Below, piece by piece: positions 8,966 to 17,416 of a stretch of DNA of 55,983 nucleotides. Each line of letters opens with the position of its first letter. The stretch's first letter is position 1. Source of the stretch: JANMDU01 sp043777675 (GTDB lineage Bacteria > Pseudomonadota > Gammaproteobacteria > Burkholderiales > Burkholderiaceae_C); NCBI GenBank assembly GCA_043777675.1, contig JAYWHR010000021.1:1-55983 (forward strand), read 5' to 3'. The notes beneath the pieces are model-generated. The model searched no databases. It saw only the letters and a list, made by a program, of their open reading frames with translations, and was not told the DNA's origin. The position numbers were made by a program, and so were the translations under genes.

Positions 8966-9772
8966 ATGATTCATCCCATCGATGCGCAACTGCGCACTCT
9001 TATGCAAAGCGGCCAATCCCTGCGCGGCCTGTTCAACGGCCTCTCCTCTCCTGCCTTGGTGGAGATGACAGCCTTTGCCGGCTATGACTTCACCATTATT
9101 GACAACGAGCATGGCAGCGCCGGCTTAGAGACCACCGAGCACATGCTGCGGGCAGCACGCGCCAGCGGCCTGCCCGCACTCGTGCGCTGCTTGGAGCACG
9201 ACATTGCCCGTACGCTCGATGCAGGCGCCAGCGGCCTGCAAATCCCGATGATCCGCGATGCCAAGCATGCACAAGAAATTGCAGACAAGGTGCGCTACCC
9301 GCGCAGCACAGGGTACAACGGCGTGAGCGGCCAGCGTGGCTGTGCCTACTCCGTGCGCGCCGCAGGCTACGGCGCATTCGGCGGCGCGGCGCACAACGAA
9401 AAAAGCAACCACGACGTGATGCTCGTTCTCATGCTCGAAACCGTTCCCGCGATCGAAGCCGCGTTTGAGATTGCCAGCACCCCTGGCGTAGATGCAGTCT
9501 TCATCGGCCCCAACGATCTCGCGCACAGCATGGGCTATGAAAATCGTTTCTATGAGCCTGCAGTGCAAGCCATGATTGAAAAAGGTGTCAAGGGAATTGC
9601 GAAATCCGGCAAATGCCCCGGCGTGCTAGCGCTCACACCAGAAGACGAGCAACGCTACAGCGCTTGGGGTGCGAGATACTTTGCCAACGTCATCACAGGG
9701 GTGCTCTTCAAAGCCCTGAAAGACAACGCCAGTGCTGGGCGCGGGGATGTGGTGACGAAGATCAGCTATTGA
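8966..9772 (+). CDS. HpcH/HpaI aldolase family protein
   Basis: 268-residue class II, metal-dependent pyruvate aldolase of the HpcH/HpaI family (relatives: GarL, RhmA, HpaI). Family signatures are present: GLFNGLSSPALVEMTAFAGYDF, IDNEHG at the active site, arginine in LVRCLEHD, a metal-binding Glu in LVLMLETVPAIEA and Asp in IGPNDLAHSMG. Such enzymes cleave 2-keto-3-deoxy sugar acids or 4-hydroxy-2-oxo acids to pyruvate and an aldehyde. It lies 3 bp after the MetE-like gene, which indicates an operon. The exact substrate is unknown; a keto-deoxy acid from sugar-acid breakdown fits the neighbours. Confidence 0.9.
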   Translation: MIHPIDAQLRTLMQSGQSLRGLFNGLSSPALVEMTAFAGYDFTIIDNEHGSAGLETTEHMLRAARASGLPALVRCLEHDIARTLDAGASGLQIPMIRDAKHAQEIADKVRYPRSTGYNGVSGQRGCAYSVRAAGYGAFGGAAHNEKSNHDVMLVLMLETVPAIEAAFEIASTPGVDAVFIGPNDLAHSMGYENRFYEPAVQAMIEKGVKGIAKSGKCPGVLALTPEDEQRYSAWGARYFANVITGVLFKALKDNASAGRGDVVTKISY

Positions 9773-9800
9773 CCCGCGCTGCTGCATCTAAACTCAACCC

Positions 9801-10289
9801 ATGACATGTATCGTGGTGATGGGCGTGGCCGGTTGCGGCAAATCGACTTTTGGCCAAGCACTTGCTAAGAAGTTGAACCTACCTTGGATTGAAGGCGATG
9901 ATTTTCATAGCGCTAGTAGCAAAGCCAAAATGGCCACTGGTACACCACTTGATGATGCTGATCGCGCAGGTTGGCTGCAAACGCTGACGGATCAAATCAC
10001 AAAGCACCCCGCGGGTTGTGTGATCGGCTGCTCAGCACTTAAGGTCGCTTATCGAGATATTTTGCGCCGAGGCGGTGATGTTCGCTTCGCTTATCTACGC
10101 CTCACGCTCAATGAAGCTCAAGAACGTGTGAGCAGCAGAGCCGGGCATTTTTTTTCTGGTACTTTAGTGGCCAGCCAGTTTGCGACGCTACAGGAGCCAT
10201 CGGGCGAAAATGGCGTGATCACGCTGGATGCCACACAGGCGACAGGCGCATTGATTTCTCAAACCCTCACGCAACTCAAAGCCATTTGA
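9801..10289 (+). CDS. gntK: Gluconokinase
   Basis: 162-residue cytoplasmic kinase that phosphorylates D-gluconate to 6-phosphogluconate with ATP. The P-loop GVAGCGKST (near residue 8), the gluconate-binding EGDDFHSA block and the PLDDADRAGWL segment match the thermoresistant GntK type; the central CSALKVAYRDILR block and the lid helix (RAGHFF) follow. It lies 28 bp after the aldolase and ends the operon, tying the locus to a sugar-acid pathway. The length is slightly short of the usual 170-175 residues. No 6-phosphogluconate dehydratase or KDPG aldolase is in view. Confidence 0.9.
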   Translation: MTCIVVMGVAGCGKSTFGQALAKKLNLPWIEGDDFHSASSKAKMATGTPLDDADRAGWLQTLTDQITKHPAGCVIGCSALKVAYRDILRRGGDVRFAYLRLTLNEAQERVSSRAGHFFSGTLVASQFATLQEPSGENGVITLDATQATGALISQTLTQLKAI

Positions 10290-10304
10290 ATCGGGCATAA
10301 TTAA

Positions 10305-10330
10305 TTTAGGCCTAAAGCATTTCCTATAGG
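10305..10330. promoter_or_regulatory. Paired palindromes upstream of gcdH
   Basis: The 65-bp gap before gcdH holds a perfect 12-bp palindrome TTTAGGCCTAAA (10305-10316) and, 6 bp on, a perfect 8-bp palindrome CCTATAGG (10323-10330). They lie 25-50 bp before the start codon, where an operator would be expected. No regulator gene is adjacent, so the role is inferred from position and symmetry only. Confidence 0.35.
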
Positions 10331-10354
10331 CAAGCAGAATCTGGATCGTCAAAC

Positions 10355-11545
10355 ATGGCCAAGGCAAGCAAATCCCCTTTCAGCTGGGAAGACCCTTTCA
10401 ACCTCTCCGCGCAGCTCACAGAAGATGAGCGCCAAGTGCAAGAAGCCGCCCGCGCCTACTGCCAAGACAAACTCGCCAGTCGCGTGGTCGAAGGCTTTCG
10501 CCACGAGAAGACTGACCCCGCCATCTTCCGCGAAATGGGTGCACTCGGCTTGCTGGGCGTGACAATCCCCGAGCAATACGGCGGCTCAGGCCTCAACTAC
10601 GTGTGCTACGGATTGGTCGCCCGTGAAGTCGAGCGTGTGGACTCTGGCTACCGCTCCATGATGAGCGTGCAAAGTTCCTTGGTGATGGTGCCGATTTTTG
10701 AATTCGGCAACGAAGCCACTAAACAGAAATACTTGCCAAAGCTTGCTACTGGCGAATACATCGGCTGCTTCGGATTAACAGAGCCCGACCACGGCTCCGA
10801 CCCTGCCAGCATGATCACCCGCGCCCGCAAAGTCGCTGGTGGTTATTCGCTCACAGGCAACAAGATGTGGATATCGAATAGCCCATTCGCCGATGTGTTC
10901 GTCGTCTGGGCTAAGGATGATGAAGGCGCGATTCGCGGCTTCGTACTAGAAAAAGGTTGGAAGGGATTGAGCGCCCCCGCAGTCCACGGCAAAGTCGGCC
11001 TCAAAGCCTCGCTCACAGGCGAGATCGTGATGGACAACGTCTTCTGCCCTGAAGAAAATGCCTTCCCTGAAGTGCGTGGTTTGAAAGGCCCGTTCACTTG
11101 CCTCAACAGCGCCCGCTATGGCATCGCTTGGGGCGCATTGGGCGCAGCGGAAGATTGCTACCAACGAGCTCGCCAATATGTGATGGATCGCAAGCAGTTT
11201 GGTCGCCCCTTAGCCGCCAACCAGCTCATCCAAAAGAAGCTCGCCGACATGCTCACCGAAATTAGCCTCGGCCTGCAAGGCTGCCTGCGCCTCGGACGCA
11301 TGAAAGACGAAGGCATCGCCAACGTCGAACTCACCTCAATCTTGAAGCGTAACAGCTGTGGCAAAGCGCTTGACATTGCACGCATGGCACGAGACATGAT
11401 GGGTGGCAACGGCATCTCGGATGAATACGGCGTAGCGCGGCATTTGGTGAACCTTGAAGTGGTCAACACCTATGAAGGCACGCATGATATTCATGCGTTG
11501 ATCTTGGGCAGAGCGATTACGGGGATTGCTGCGTTTAGCAATTGA
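10355..11545 (+). CDS. gcdH: Glutaryl-CoA dehydrogenase
   Basis: FAD-dependent acyl-CoA dehydrogenase, 396 residues, that oxidises and decarboxylates glutaryl-CoA to crotonyl-CoA in lysine, tryptophan and aromatic-acid breakdown. It is recognised by features special to this subgroup: YRSMMSVQSSLVM with the substrate-binding arginine, CFGLTEPDHGSDPASM, WISNSPFADVFVVWA, and the C-terminal VNTYEGTHDIHALILGRAIT block carrying the catalytic glutamate. The start at 10355 gives the usual length. It stands 65 bp after gntK with its own palindromic upstream region, so it is probably transcribed separately. No electron-transfer or glutarate CoA-transferase gene lies next to it. Confidence 0.95.
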   Translation: MAKASKSPFSWEDPFNLSAQLTEDERQVQEAARAYCQDKLASRVVEGFRHEKTDPAIFREMGALGLLGVTIPEQYGGSGLNYVCYGLVAREVERVDSGYRSMMSVQSSLVMVPIFEFGNEATKQKYLPKLATGEYIGCFGLTEPDHGSDPASMITRARKVAGGYSLTGNKMWISNSPFADVFVVWAKDDEGAIRGFVLEKGWKGLSAPAVHGKVGLKASLTGEIVMDNVFCPEENAFPEVRGLKGPFTCLNSARYGIAWGALGAAEDCYQRARQYVMDRKQFGRPLAANQLIQKKLADMLTEISLGLQGCLRLGRMKDEGIANVELTSILKRNSCGKALDIARMARDMMGGNGISDEYGVARHLVNLEVVNTYEGTHDIHALILGRAITGIAAFSN

Positions 11546-11560
11546 GCACCACGCGACTAT

Positions 11561-11605
11561 GAATTTGATAGCATTCTGCGCATGTTCTATGCCGGCTAGA
11601 TGCTG
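11561..11605 (-). repeat. TAGCCGGC dispersed repeat, copy 3
   Basis: On the minus strand the copy reads CTAGCCGGCATAGAACATGC, then GCAGAATGCTATCAAATTC. It fills most of the 104-bp gap between the convergent gcdH and the SulP gene. The right-hand hairpin arm is incomplete. Confidence 0.8.
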
Positions 11606-11649
11606 TTTTTCACATTCAAACGTGAGGTTGCAGATTCAAACCCTGTTCA

Positions 11650-13653
11650 CTAAGCGCGCTCACGCGAAATGAGCTGATGTAAAAATCTCAGGCGGTTGGC
11701 CAATTCTTTGCACAAGCTTTGTAGTATTTGCTGCGCAACTTCAGGATGTTGTTGGCTGAGCGCCTCGAAATTTTCGCGACTCATGCTGAGCGAGACCAAA
11801 GGCTCGACGGCCACCACATCTGCAGCGCGGGGCGAGGCATCTAAAAATCCCATCTCACCAAAGATAGCGCCAGCATTCACGCCAGCCAAACGAATCGTGC
11901 CGCCCTGAATCAAGACATCAGCACGGCCACTGACAATCACATGCAAATCGCGTGTTTTCTCCCCAAATGTCAACACATACTGCCCCGCAGCGAAGTGGCG
12001 TCGCTCAAAGCAGCTCTCTACCCGAGCTTGGGCAATCGGGTCAAGATCCCCAAGCAAGGCGTGGAGGTATGAAGCATCACCATCACTGCCGCCAGTGCTT
12101 GGGCGTAGTTCGTCCAAGAGCTGGTTCTCGCAAAATTCCAGCGCTCGATCCAAATCGACAAAAGTCGTGTTGTGGCCTGCGCGGTTGCAATGGAGTACTC
12201 GAACGCCGCGCAACGCTACAGATTTCTCGAAGCGTTCCAACATGAGCGTGAGCGTTGTATCTTGCGACACCACAGCACGCCAGTCTAAGATCAACCACTG
12301 CGGCTCTACCCGGTGTGGCAACAGCGCTTCAATTTCAGTGCGCAAGTTCCGCGCCACACCAAAATACAGTGCCCCTTGCAGTCGCACGCTTAGAATGCGC
12401 TCGCCATGCTGCATCAGCAGCGCTGTATCGCTGGTAGAACGTGTGCAATTAGATCGCCAGGCTTTGCCGTCATGCACGTCTTTGATAGGGCTTTTACCGT
12501 TGCGTTTGGCAAATAACACCAAACCCAAAACCATTCCAGCCATCAAGGCAACCACCATGTTGGCCATCGCACCCAAAAGAGTCACCAAAACAACAATCCA
12601 CAGATCTTCGCGCTGCATCGCACTCATCACACGACGCGCGGAAGGCTTCGTGACATAGCGCCATGCCTGCTGAAGACTGGTTGGATCAACCAAGTCCCTT
12701 ACCAAAAACAACAACAATCCAATAATGGCCACGCTTGGCACCCATGCCAGAAAGTCCAGCGTATAAAACATCAATGCCAGAACCGAAAACGTGATCAACG
12801 ACCCACATCCTAATCCGCCCGTGCGCATAGTCACCAAGGCCGGAGTCGACGCGCCGCTCATGGGCACTGATCCGAGGCAGGCACTGATGATTTTTCCAAG
12901 GGACAAAAGCATCACTTGCCTAGTGCTTGGCAGCGGCTTGTCATCAACCTGTGAAACCGTTTCAACCACCGTAATGGTATTTAAAAAAACCACCACGCCT
13001 AGCAAAACACTTGCAGCTGTAACGTGAAGCAGCACAGAGTCCAAGGCTCCATTTTTCGGGTCTAGAACGCGCCAGTCAAGCAAGGCCGTTGGCAAGACCC
13101 ATTGCGTATCCGACGAAAGAATGGGTGGCAGTGCATACCCAAGCCGCGTCAGGACGAAAGCTCCCATGCTTGCCGCCAGCAAGCCCAATACGCCGGCAGG
13201 GAGCTTCGGATACATGCGGCGAAATAAAAAAGCGACGACAAAACACAACGACGCTATGACCAATGAAGGCCATACGGTAGCCAATGAATTGGATAGCAAT
13301 ATGAAGACTTGCTTACCCTGACTGATGACCAATATTAAGGCCGTTGCATTGAGGAATCCTGCGAACACGGGCGCCGGAATGAAACGGGTAAGACGCTGAA
13401 ACTGAAAGGCGTAGAAAACAGGCTGAAGCAAGGCAGCCCCAACGCAAACCATCACAACAAGGGTTAGGCGAGTTGCGGGTGTATCTACCAAGCCCCATGT
13501 ATCGAGCCGGGGAACAAAGCTGTCGACAAACCCGACCAGCAGCGAAACCTCAAAAAATCGCGTGAAGTAAGTCAATGGCCGCTGCGAAAACGCAGCACAC
13601 AGGTTGGTTATTGCAATACCGCAAAACATTGCAAGCATCAAGGGGCCCATCAT
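11650..13653 (-). CDS. SulP-family transporter with STAS and cyclic-nucleotide-binding domains (start disrupted)
   Basis: 667 residues in the open part. Domains in order: SulP membrane core (about 1-390) with many helices (ALLQPVFYAFQFQRLTRFIPAPVFAGFLNA), a STAS domain (about 415-520; WLILDWRAVVSQDTTLTLML), and a C-terminal cyclic-nucleotide-binding/Crp-like domain (about 545-660; phosphate-cassette-like GAIFGEMGFLDASPRAADVVA). SulP proteins move sulfate, bicarbonate or dicarboxylates. The frame continues upstream through an in-frame TAG (13654-13656) into 32 codons of matching N-terminal sequence whose ATG overlaps the stop of the previous gene. The cyclic nucleotide may come from the cyclase at 15422. 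This is either a recent nonsense pseudogene, a readthrough gene, an internally started protein or a sequence error. Confidence 0.82.
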   Translation of the reverse strand: MMGPLMLAMFCGIAITNLCAAFSQRPLTYFTRFFEVSLLVGFVDSFVPRLDTWGLVDTPATRLTLVVMVCVGAALLQPVFYAFQFQRLTRFIPAPVFAGFLNATALILVISQGKQVFILLSNSLATVWPSLVIASLCFVVAFLFRRMYPKLPAGVLGLLAASMGAFVLTRLGYALPPILSSDTQWVLPTALLDWRVLDPKNGALDSVLLHVTAASVLLGVVVFLNTITVVETVSQVDDKPLPSTRQVMLLSLGKIISACLGSVPMSGASTPALVTMRTGGLGCGSLITFSVLALMFYTLDFLAWVPSVAIIGLLLFLVRDLVDPTSLQQAWRYVTKPSARRVMSAMQREDLWIVVLVTLLGAMANMVVALMAGMVLGLVLFAKRNGKSPIKDVHDGKAWRSNCTRSTSDTALLMQHGERILSVRLQGALYFGVARNLRTEIEALLPHRVEPQWLILDWRAVVSQDTTLTLMLERFEKSVALRGVRVLHCNRAGHNTTFVDLDRALEFCENQLLDELRPSTGGSDGDASYLHALLGDLDPIAQARVESCFERRHFAAGQYVLTFGEKTRDLHVIVSGRADVLIQGGTIRLAGVNAGAIFGEMGFLDASPRAADVVAVEPLVSLSMSRENFEALSQQHPEVAQQILQSLCKELANRLRFLHQLISRERA

Positions 13654-13752
13654 CTATGGGCCAATTTTGTAGGCAACAAACCCGAGAGCGCCCAAGGTGA
13701 TGGGCAGGGCACTGCCAAGGGCTTCAAGCGCCGTAAAAAAAATTTTAAACAT
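13654..13752 (-). pseudogene. N-terminal fragment of the SulP gene, ended by in-frame TAG
   Basis: On the minus strand an ATG at 13752-13750 opens a frame (MFKIFFTALEALGSALPITL, then GALGFVAYKIGP) that ends in TAG at 13656-13654, directly followed in the same frame by ATG ATG of the main SulP ORF. The ATG overlaps the stop of the lipoxygenase-like gene as TGATG, a standard translational-coupling junction. The encoded piece looks like the first SulP helix. No Shine-Dalgarno sequence is visible before the internal ATG ATG. This supports one original gene running 13752 to 11650. Confidence 0.7.
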
Positions 13753-15272
13753 CAGTACTGGATACTGGCTGAAATAGTTTGCGAATACTGTGCTGGATCA
13801 CTTGGATCTTTGGCTATCAGCGGCATGAAGTTGGGCATGATGGCAGCCACCTTGCTACTTGCAAGTTTTAAATCTGCGTGAAACTTTAACTGAGCCTGCA
13901 GCAACTGCGGCGATGTGAAAGCGTAAGTGGTATCCACCAGATTAGGCGGGAGCGTAGCGCTCTTAAAAAACATCTCCTGCGCCATTTCGGCCCGATAGAG
14001 ATCGTCAGCATCGCAGACATCGCCCACCCGCTTCACGCTGGCGCCATCCGAAGAATTCTGGGGCTGTGGCACGCGTAAACGTAGAAACTTCCACGCCGCC
14101 AGATTCGTGCCAGCGGGCCCGGGTGTTTGCGGGGTGATGTCGTGGGTGTAGCTGTAGTGATCGGCAGCGTGAGACACCTTCACATCCCACATGTAAATCG
14201 CGAGCGCCTTGGCCAATACGCTAGGCTCACCCGGCTTAGCGGGCTTGAAGATTTCCACTCCATTGGGGAAGCCATGCAGATGCGCGCTGATGTAATTTGC
14301 CCACCGTTCTACGTAGGTGTCGTTCGGGCTGGCTGAAAGAATTTCATCAGCGACTGTGCTGCAAAAATCCAAAAACGGCTCAAAGTACAACGCTAGGCAA
14401 CGTCCGTAGTCAACACTGGTGTCCATCCACGGCTTCATGTAGTCGTACTGCGGGTATAAATTGGGTGGCTCTTTGAGGCCAGCATAGCCAGCACCAAACA
14501 AACGCTTGATCACCAGTCCATCGGCAGTCAGTGGATCAAACCAAGTGCCTTGCGGATTGGTGCTCAGCACACCATCGTCTGTCTCTAGAACTGCATTGTT
14601 TACCGCCAACGCATAACTGCTGTGCGGGTACAACAGCTGAAACAGCGGGTGATTGCGTGGCACAGCGGTTTTGGTAATGGCGTTGACGGTATCCATCGGG
14701 AAATGCAAGGCTGGATGCACCACAAACAAACCAATGTATGACGCACCCTGCAGGGCATAGGCCTTGGCCAGATTCCACGCCGGATCACCTGGTCGGATCT
14801 TTAACTCACTGATTGGGCCACCCGGCACTTCAATGTATGCGCAGGAAAACTGATTGGAGTCACGCGTGAAGACGCAAGTGACGGGCGCAGCGAAAGTCCC
14901 CGGCAGCGTCGCGTCTGCGATTAAATGCATGGCAGAAAAGCTTGAAGCCCAAGTGTTGCCTTGAATGTTTTTCAGAAACCGTGCATAGACCGAATTCGTC
15001 ATCATACGAACAAACTCGTCATCAGGTGGAATAGTCAGTTGACTGCCTGCCACAGCATTGGCGGCCGCAGCACCTTTGTAAAACATCTCCGTTTTGAAGT
15101 AGCGTGAGCCAATGGCCTGCGTCCAAAGCATAGTTTCTACTGGCGGGATATTCAGAACCTCGGGCGCTTGCTCCATCGGGTAAGAAGGACTAGGCTGAGG
15201 CCATGGCCCCTTGCGCGAATATAGAAACTGATCAGCGGCGAGATCAGGCTGATTCCAAGAATTTTTTTGCAT
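13752..15272 (-). CDS. Lipoxygenase-like protein
   Basis: 506 residues with remote but consistent similarity to the lipoxygenase iron domain. Seen: AKAYALQGASYIGLFVVHPALH (broken here as AKAYALQGASY + IGLFVVHPALH), with His186 and His190; then NHPLFQLLYPHSSYALAVN, matching the lipoxygenase HPxxxLLxPH block at the right distance (18 residues) from His190; and SHAADHYSY with His368 and His372, like the third and fourth ligands. In classical enzymes the first two histidines are 5 apart; here they are 4 apart. The usual C-terminal Ile ligand may be the Ile in SASIQY but is not the last residue. No signal peptide. It could be a divergent dioxygenase of fatty acids. It is coupled to SulP and divergent from a cyclase. 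Confidence 0.68.
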   Translation of the reverse strand: MQKNSWNQPDLAADQFLYSRKGPWPQPSPSYPMEQAPEVLNIPPVETMLWTQAIGSRYFKTEMFYKGAAAANAVAGSQLTIPPDDEFVRMMTNSVYARFLKNIQGNTWASSFSAMHLIADATLPGTFAAPVTCVFTRDSNQFSCAYIEVPGGPISELKIRPGDPAWNLAKAYALQGASYIGLFVVHPALHFPMDTVNAITKTAVPRNHPLFQLLYPHSSYALAVNNAVLETDDGVLSTNPQGTWFDPLTADGLVIKRLFGAGYAGLKEPPNLYPQYDYMKPWMDTSVDYGRCLALYFEPFLDFCSTVADEILSASPNDTYVERWANYISAHLHGFPNGVEIFKPAKPGEPSVLAKALAIYMWDVKVSHAADHYSYTHDITPQTPGPAGTNLAAWKFLRLRVPQPQNSSDGASVKRVGDVCDADDLYRAEMAQEMFFKSATLPPNLVDTTYAFTSPQLLQAQLKFHADLKLASSKVAAIMPNFMPLIAKDPSDPAQYSQTISASIQY

Positions 15273-15421
15273 ACAAAAGTACTCTTATTTTATGGCTTAT
15301 CGACAAGATTGGAATACTGATATCTGTCAAATGTATCTATATTAAGTAAAGTATCCTACATTAATATTAAACCGCTTTGATTTATTATTTCAAACCATAA
15401 AAATCAGTACCAGTAGTACCC
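15273..15421. promoter_or_regulatory. AT-rich divergent intergenic region
   Basis: 149 bp between the divergently transcribed lipoxygenase-like and cyclase genes, much richer in A+T than its surroundings. It contains the palindrome TTAATATTAA near 15361 and several TATNNT-like hexamers on both strands. It must carry the start signals of both genes and is the likely common control point, but no single promoter can be called with confidence. Confidence 0.45.
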
Positions 15422-17383
15422 ATGCGTTCGTCAAATCTTATCTTTTGCGAATTTAACTATCTTCCAGAAATTTATCTGAAAGAATTCTATTTATTTAATC
15501 CCAAAGTATTCATTCAGTATCTCGCACAAACCATACCCTTGTTCGCCCGTCTTCTTTGGATTGTCCTACTGGCTAGTCTCATGGTTGCGATGCCTGCCGA
15601 CGCTCAGGGGTCAAGGCTCGTATTAAACGTCAGCACATTGGCGACTGAGCTAACACCTTGGGCACGCATCGTCAAAGACAGTGAGAAAGATAAAACGGTG
15701 GAGCAAGTTCTTGCAGCAGCAGTACCTCTGGAACCAAATGGGCAAGAGGGTGTTGTTAGTTTTGGCTTCAGTTCAGCGGCCTACTGGTTAGTGGTTCCAT
15801 TGTCGAACTCGGAAAATATTCCGCTAGAACGTTTGCTGGTGTTTGAACCTACTTGGCTCGATGATATCCAAGTTAACCTGATCGACGAGCGCGGCGAGCG
15901 GCAAACCGTGGTGGGCGGCGATACATTGCCGTTTTCGCAACGCAGTGAAACAAACCGAAGCATGAACTTCAATCTGGTGATTCAACCGGGTTTCAGCACG
16001 CTTCTGATACGCGTACAAACTCGCGATCCCTTTTATGTGGGAGTCAAACTTGTTGAACGTAGCCGTTTTAGCATCGACGGAGGAAAACAACTTTTTTATT
16101 TTGCATTCTTATATGGAGCGCTGTCATCACTGATGGTGTTCAGCTTCATATTGTTTGTGCCTACGCGCGACCTTAGTTATTTGGCCTACTCTGCGTTCTT
16201 GCTTTGCTTCATGATGGCTCATGCCTCCTATAACGGCCTCATATTCCCTGTTTTATTTGCCGATTCTCCCGAACTATCCAACTGGACAATATCGTTCTTC
16301 GTTTATCTTTACTGCCTCTCTGGTCTTATTTTTGCCACGACGTATCTTGATCTCAAGAACAAGATTCCTAACGCATACAAGTTAATCAAGGGATTGTTAA
16401 TGGTCATGGGGCTGTCCTTTTTGGCTACTGGGCTTTTGGATGGATACCGGTCACATGTCATTTCATCCATTCTTTGGATTGTTATTTTTTCAGTGACAGC
16501 CTTTGCATTAGGCATTGCTACGCTAAAGAAAGGAAACCAAACGGCCAAGTATTATTTAGGCGCGTCGGTCGCGGGTCTTTGCGGTTCGTCCATTTCCGCC
16601 TTAACGGTCGTTGGTGTGTTGCCCTACAACTTCATCACTTTTCGGGCTGTAGACTTTGGCATGTTGATTGATGCCACCATGCTTTCAATGGCGCTTGCCC
16701 AGAGGATGTCAAATATCAATCGCCTTGAGCGCTTGCGGCGTTTCTTTTCTCCCGCTGTGGCGAATCAGTTGTTGTCGGCGCGCAGCAAAGACCTGTACCG
16801 CCCGCATCAACGTGAGATCGTCGTCGTTTTTCTGGATTTACGCGGCTACACCAGTTTTACCCTGAAGCATGACCCTGAAGAAGTGATGCGAGCGCTCGCA
16901 GAGTTTCATAAGGTGATGGGTGAATTGATCGCCTCGCATGGTGCAACGCTGGAGCGATTTGCGGGCGACGGGATGATGATATTTCTCAACGATCCAGTGG
17001 AAATTCCAGACCCCGCCGTCAAAGCTTGCCGAATGGTGATGGAGATGCAATCGCGTTTCGCGGATTTACAAAAAGTATGGGAGACGCGCGGTTACGACTT
17101 GTCGCTAGGAGTTGGTGTTTCGCAGGGTGTAGCCATCATTGGTGCTATCGGGTTTGAGGGGCGTCGCGACTACGCAGCCATTGGCAATGTGACCAATCTT
17201 GCAGCGCGACTTTGCTCACAGACCCAAGGCGGGCAAACCATCATCTGCAGTGAAGTGGCAAAAAATATCGGCAAACATCTTCAGATCCAGCCCATGGCGT
17301 CGTTGATTTTGAAGGGCTTCACCGAGCCTGTGCCGTGCTACGAGATGATCAATCCGGCCCGGCTCAGCTTGAAGTCTGCCTAA
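15422..17383 (+). CDS. 7TMR-DISM class III adenylate/guanylate cyclase
   Basis: 653-residue membrane receptor cyclase. Order: signal peptide ending near VAMPADAQG; periplasmic 7TMR-DISM extracellular domain (about 65-210); seven-helix membrane region (about 215-425); short linker; class III nucleotide cyclase domain (about 450-645). Catalytic features: metal-binding Asp in VVVFLDLRGYTSF and in RFAGDGMMIF, and the GRRDYAAIGNVTNLAARL block whose Asp suggests ATP rather than GTP as substrate. The ATG at 15422 gives a long, odd leader; TTG at 15539 would give a compact signal peptide (FARLLWIVLLASLMVA) and may be the real start. It probably senses an external ligand and makes cAMP, which the divergent SulP protein could bind. 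Confidence 0.9.
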   Translation: MRSSNLIFCEFNYLPEIYLKEFYLFNPKVFIQYLAQTIPLFARLLWIVLLASLMVAMPADAQGSRLVLNVSTLATELTPWARIVKDSEKDKTVEQVLAAAVPLEPNGQEGVVSFGFSSAAYWLVVPLSNSENIPLERLLVFEPTWLDDIQVNLIDERGERQTVVGGDTLPFSQRSETNRSMNFNLVIQPGFSTLLIRVQTRDPFYVGVKLVERSRFSIDGGKQLFYFAFLYGALSSLMVFSFILFVPTRDLSYLAYSAFLLCFMMAHASYNGLIFPVLFADSPELSNWTISFFVYLYCLSGLIFATTYLDLKNKIPNAYKLIKGLLMVMGLSFLATGLLDGYRSHVISSILWIVIFSVTAFALGIATLKKGNQTAKYYLGASVAGLCGSSISALTVVGVLPYNFITFRAVDFGMLIDATMLSMALAQRMSNINRLERLRRFFSPAVANQLLSARSKDLYRPHQREIVVVFLDLRGYTSFTLKHDPEEVMRALAEFHKVMGELIASHGATLERFAGDGMMIFLNDPVEIPDPAVKACRMVMEMQSRFADLQKVWETRGYDLSLGVGVSQGVAIIGAIGFEGRRDYAAIGNVTNLAARLCSQTQGGQTIICSEVAKNIGKHLQIQPMASLILKGFTEPVPCYEMINPARLSLKSA

Positions 17384-17416
17384 CAAGAGCGAAGAGTGAC
17401 ATGCGGCGAGTTGTGT

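Noticed and set aside
9893..9935. Possible repeat copy in gntK (ATAGCGCTAGTAGC)
   Set aside because: Matches the usual gluconate-binding DDFHxxxxxxKM region; lacks GCCGGC and the right spacing.
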